In this document: positions 22,734 through 25,649 of the stretch, piece after piece
Layout: each line of letters begins with the position of its first letter
Numbering within the stretch: position 1 is the first letter of the stretch
NCBI GenBank assembly: GCA_964619055.1
Contig: CAZUDB010000052.1
Location: 1 to 25,649 of the forward strand
Direction: 5' to 3'
Source of the DNA: CAYVUM01 sp964619055
Lineage (GTDB): Bacteria; Pseudomonadota; Alphaproteobacteria; Rhodospirillales; Defluviicoccaceae
Length of the DNA: 25,649 nt
Translations under genes and position numbers: made by a program
Notes under the pieces: model-generated
Databases searched by the model: none
Seen by the model: only the letters and a program-made list of their open reading frames with translations
What the model was told of the DNA's origin: nothing

Positions 22734-23375
22734 ATGGACCAGGCAAAGCCGCCTGATCAGTCCGGGAAACGGCCTCCGACACCAGCCGAAGCGCGTGAAA
22801 TCGAACGCCAACAGGCCCTGATGGACACCCGCTTCATGGCGGACCTGGGCCCGGTGCGGGCCGGCTGGGGCCGGCGTCAATTCCTCAACGTTTCCAGTAT
22901 CCTAGTAACCTTTGCGGGCGTTAACCTGTTCATCTGGCCGTTTGTGGACAGCATGAATCCGGCGGCTGACGTGCAGGCGCTTGCTTCCACGGAGGTAGAT
23001 CTGTCCGAGATCGAGCCGGGACAGAGCATCACGGTGGTTTGGCGGGGCAAGCCGATTTTCATACGTCATCGCACGGAAGAAGAGGTGGTGTTGGCCGAGG
23101 CCGTGAATCTGGATGATCTGCCCGACCCCGTTCCCGATGAAGAGCGCGTGCAGAAGGCCGACTGGCTAGTGCTGATCGGCATCTGCAATCACCTCGGCTG
23201 CGTGCCGCGCGGGCAACGAAGCACGGACCCGAAAGGCGATTTCGGCGGGTGGTTCTGTCCCTGTCACGGGTCCCACTTCGATACTTCGGGACGGGTACGC
23301 AATGGGCCCGCGCCCACGAACATGGAGGTGCCGCCCTACGAGTTCATCGACGATCAAACTATCCGGATCGGCTGA
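22734..23375 (+). CDS. petA: Ubiquinol-cytochrome c reductase Rieske iron-sulfur subunit
   Basis: A 213-residue subunit of the bc1 complex that takes an electron from ubiquinol to cytochrome c1. A Tat-type RRQFL (47-51) precedes the membrane anchor NVSSILVTFAGVNLFIWPF. The 2Fe-2S ligands are in CNHLGC (151-156) and CPCHGS (175-180). About 45 residues stand before the RR motif, rich in charged residues and longer than the usual short tail. The start ATG 22734 has GGGAG ten bases upstream. petB follows after 11 nt and petC overlaps petB, the standard alphaproteobacterial order. Confidence 0.95.
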   Translation: MDQAKPPDQSGKRPPTPAEAREIERQQALMDTRFMADLGPVRAGWGRRQFLNVSSILVTFAGVNLFIWPFVDSMNPAADVQALASTEVDLSEIEPGQSITVVWRGKPIFIRHRTEEEVVLAEAVNLDDLPDPVPDEERVQKADWLVLIGICNHLGCVPRGQRSTDPKGDFGGWFCPCHGSHFDTSGRVRNGPAPTNMEVPPYEFIDDQTIRIG

Positions 23376-23386
23376 GGAACTGGGTC

Positions 23387-24658
23387 ATGGCGACGCGGAC
23401 ATGGAGCAATAGCTGGGTGCAGTGGTTAGATGATCGATTTCCGGTCGTCTCCATGATGCACCACCAGCTTTATGAATATCCGATGCCGCGCAACCTTAAT
23501 TATTGGTGGAGCTTCGGCTCTCTGGCTGGTGTTGTGCTCCTGATCATGATCATGAGCGGGCTGTTTTTATCCATGCAATACCAGCCCAATACACAGTCGG
23601 CGTTCGACAGCATTGAGCGCATAACAAGAGATGTCAATTATGGCTGGCTGATCAGGTACCTGCATCAAACCGGATCATCTATGTTTTTTGCAATTATATA
23701 TATTCATATTTTCCGAGGGTTTTACTACGGATCATATAAGAGCCCTCGGGAAATAACTTGGATAACGGGCGTCTTGATATTCATGATGATGATGGCCACC
23801 GCGTTTATGGGCTATGCGCTTGTATGGGGCCAAATGAGCTTTTGGGCAGCGACGGCCATTACCAACTTATTTACGGCCTTTCCGCTGGTTGGTGAAAGCA
23901 TAACGACCTGGCTTTGGGGCGGATATTCTATAGATGATCCAACTTTAAATCGCTTTTATACACTTCACTTCTTTTTCCCCTTCGTGATTTTTGCCCTTGT
24001 TGCGATGCACCTTGTGGCTCTACATACAACTCGCTCCAACAATCCCTTGGGTATTGACCTCAAAACTCCTCAGGATTTTATTCCGTTTCATCCGTTCTAC
24101 ACGATCAAGGACATGGTGGGCTTGTCCGCATTCGCCACGGTGTTCGCGATACTGATTTTCTTCGCACCCGATGCATTGACGGAGCCCGAGAACTTCATTC
24201 CGGCAGATCCGCTGGTCACGCCGGAGCACCTGGTACCGGAGTGGTACTTTCTTCCCTATTACGCGATCCTGCGTGCTGTTCCGGATCTTTGGATCATCGA
24301 TGCCAAGCTGGCGGGCGTGATCGCCATGTTCGGCGCCCCTATGGTGTGGCTGTTTTTGCCGTGGCTGGACACGTCCAAGGTCCGCAGTTGCCGGTTCCGG
24401 CCGATTTATCGGTTTTTCTTCTGGCTCCTGGTCGTGAATTGTATCGTCCTCGGGTGGTGTGGTGCCCATCCACCGTCGGGGATCTATCTGCTGATCGCTC
24501 GCATCGCGACCGTGTATTACTTCGCGCACTTCCTTATCGTGCTGCCGGTTCTGGGACTTATCGAGAAACCACGCCCGTTGCCCCACAGTATCAAGGCGCC
24601 GGTTTTGGGGGGGGCGCCGCTGGCTGGGCCTGCACCCGCTCTGGCGCCGGATCGATGA
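23387..24658 (+). CDS. petB: Cytochrome b of the bc1 complex
   Basis: A 423-residue integral membrane subunit with eight helices, binding two b hemes and the quinone sites. Heme-ligand histidines lie in RYLHQTGSSMFFAIIYIHIF and in YTLHFFFPFVIFALVAMHLV; the quinol-oxidation motif PEWY is in VPEWYFLPYYAILR. The usual LPWGQMSFW reads LVWGQMSFW here. ATG 23387 follows GAGGAAC. Codons from about 23490 to 24070 are strikingly AT-rich (runs such as TTATATATATTCATATT) compared with the GC-rich rest of the gene. The stop overlaps the petC start (ATGA). Confidence 0.95.
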   Translation: MATRTWSNSWVQWLDDRFPVVSMMHHQLYEYPMPRNLNYWWSFGSLAGVVLLIMIMSGLFLSMQYQPNTQSAFDSIERITRDVNYGWLIRYLHQTGSSMFFAIIYIHIFRGFYYGSYKSPREITWITGVLIFMMMMATAFMGYALVWGQMSFWAATAITNLFTAFPLVGESITTWLWGGYSIDDPTLNRFYTLHFFFPFVIFALVAMHLVALHTTRSNNPLGIDLKTPQDFIPFHPFYTIKDMVGLSAFATVFAILIFFAPDALTEPENFIPADPLVTPEHLVPEWYFLPYYAILRAVPDLWIIDAKLAGVIAMFGAPMVWLFLPWLDTSKVRSCRFRPIYRFFFWLLVVNCIVLGWCGAHPPSGIYLLIARIATVYYFAHFLIVLPVLGLIEKPRPLPHSIKAPVLGGAPLAGPAPALAPDR

Positions 24659-25464
24659 AGATGCGCGCGGCCGTGACGGGACTCGCTCTTGTTGCAGTGG
24701 CGCTTGCCATACTTGCCGGACCTGTACATGGCGCGGACCCGCCAGAGTTGCCGGCCCAGGATTGGAGCTTCAGTGGCCCCTTCGGCACGTTCGATCAGGC
24801 GGCTCTGCGTCGCGGCCTGGAGGTGTATCTTGACGCTTGCGCAAGCTGCCATGGTATTCGTCACGTGGCCTATCGAAACCTGTCGGCGCTCGGTGTCGGG
24901 TATGGTCCGGAGGACATCAAGGCCTTCGCCGCAGAGTTCGAAGTGCAGGATGGCCCGGATGAGACCGGTAAACTGTTCTGGCGCCCGGCTCGGCCCTCAG
25001 ATCGGTTCGCGCCCCCCTATCCAAACGCGCAAGCCGCGCGGGCCGCAAACAAAGGTATGTTTCCGCCCGACCTGAGCTTGATCACGCGCGCGCGCGCTGG
25101 TGGTGCCGATTTCCTGTACGCCTTCCTCGTCGGTTATGAAGACGCGCCGGAGCACCTCTCGCTGGGCCCTGGCATGTACCACAACCGCTTTGCACCGGGC
25201 GGGCAGACGGGGATGGCACCCCAGTTGTTCGAGGAATTGATCGAGTACGAAGATGGCACTCCCGCCACCGTCGAGCAGATGGCCGCGGACGTGACCACCT
25301 TCCTCGCCTGGACGGCAGACCCGCACATGGAGGCACGAAAATCCATGGGCCTTCGTGTGGTTGCGTTTTTGGCACTTCTGACCATCATGTTCATCGCCCT
25401 TAAGCGCGAGGTGTGGGCGCAGTTTGACGAGCCGCCGCCGGCGACTGAGGGAGACCGCGTCTAA
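24655..25464 (+). CDS. petC: Cytochrome c1 of the bc1 complex
   Basis: A 269-residue subunit that passes electrons from the Rieske protein to soluble cytochrome c. It has a Sec signal (AVTGLALVAVALAILAGPVH), mature start near ADPPELPAQDWSF, heme motif CASCH (Cys62, Cys65, His66) followed by GIRHVAYRNLSALG, the PPDLSLI segment, the Met ligand probably in TGMAPQLFEE, and a C-terminal anchor VVAFLALLTIMFIALKREVW. ATG 24655 overlaps petB's TGA by 4 nt. It ends the pet operon; the next gene is convergent. Confidence 0.95.
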   Translation: MKMRAAVTGLALVAVALAILAGPVHGADPPELPAQDWSFSGPFGTFDQAALRRGLEVYLDACASCHGIRHVAYRNLSALGVGYGPEDIKAFAAEFEVQDGPDETGKLFWRPARPSDRFAPPYPNAQAARAANKGMFPPDLSLITRARAGGADFLYAFLVGYEDAPEHLSLGPGMYHNRFAPGGQTGMAPQLFEELIEYEDGTPATVEQMAADVTTFLAWTADPHMEARKSMGLRVVAFLALLTIMFIALKREVWAQFDEPPPATEGDRV

Positions 25465-25511
25465 GCTCCGCGCTCTCCGGTTATTCGCCCAGCCACTTGA
25501 TTGAAAGAATG

Positions 25512-25649
25512 TCAGGACGAGCGATTGGTCCCGCTGGACGTCTCGGCGTCCTTGTAGCGAGGCCTCATCCAACGGTTCCAAATCCGACCATCGATTGCCA
25601 ACAGACCGATCGCAATGAACGCAAATCCGATGAAGTGATGAATCTCCAA
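25512..25649 (-). CDS. C-terminal 45 residues of an unidentified membrane protein (partial)
   Basis: The frame enters from the right edge and ends with TGA at 25514-25512. It reads HHFIGFAFIAIGLLAIDGR, a hydrophobic helix, then IWNRWMRPRYKDAETSSGT and a hydrophilic tail. This looks like the last transmembrane helix and cytosolic end of an integral membrane protein. Codon use is consistent with coding, and the gene is convergent with petC with a 47-nt gap. The family cannot be told from so short a piece. Confidence 0.6.
   Translation of the reverse strand: MEIHHFIGFAFIAIGLLAIDGRIWNRWMRPRYKDAETSSGTNRSS

Noticed and set aside
22547..22735. 62-codon minus-strand frame before petA
   Set aside because: It overlaps the petA start, lacks a ribosome site and has no family features.

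Overview
The window reads as chromosomal DNA of a GC-rich alphaproteobacterium, most likely of Rhodospirillales type. Grounds: a separate petA-petB-petC cytochrome bc1 operon, MotA/MotB of the alphaproteobacterial kind, a Bpt-type aminoacyl-tRNA-protein transferase, a response-regulator tail with an ANTAR domain, and direct-repeat GTTC-N7-GTTC motifs that match the alphaproteobacterial LexA box. The assignment is inference from gene families; no taxonomic marker gene is present.

Positions 1-2910 are worn ground: a frameshifted ANTAR regulator tail, two facing insertion-sequence ends, a decayed SRAP (YedK-like) gene, an intact MFS transporter, a junction between IS110-type and IS3-type transposase scraps, and tRNA-Lys(CTT). 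Positions 2983-9063 hold mostly single genes or pairs: a CobB-type sirtuin, a low-molecular-weight phosphatase overlapping a HAD hydrolase, a 59-residue ORF behind a LexA-like box, a Tag-family DNA glycosylase, an ACT-domain protein, a DUF4743-type Nudix hydrolase, a serine esterase and an HNH nuclease. Positions 9402-15062 hold a flavin reductase, motA-motB, bpt, an orphan TRAP solute-binding protein and a MarR-type regulator. A 0.7 kb stretch then holds remnants of mobB and of a secreted protein.

The most striking part is 15764-22309 on the minus strand: six closely packed genes reading cytochrome c (PedF-like), PQQ alcohol dehydrogenase with the Asp-x-Asp motif of lanthanide enzymes, a second cytochrome c, a Sel1-repeat protein, a NosR-like flavoprotein/ferredoxin membrane protein, and ApbE, the FMN transferase expected to flavinylate it. 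The last three overlap by 4 nt at each junction. No nosZ or nosDFY is present. A reasonable inference is a periplasmic alcohol-oxidation module with its own flavinylated membrane electron conduit, in place of the usual link from NosR to N2O reductase.

Divergent from this operon, across a 424-nt intergenic region carrying a second, identical LexA-like box, lies petA-petB-petC (22734-25464), which could receive or exchange electrons with the periplasmic cytochromes. The window ends in the C-terminus of an unidentified membrane protein on the minus strand.
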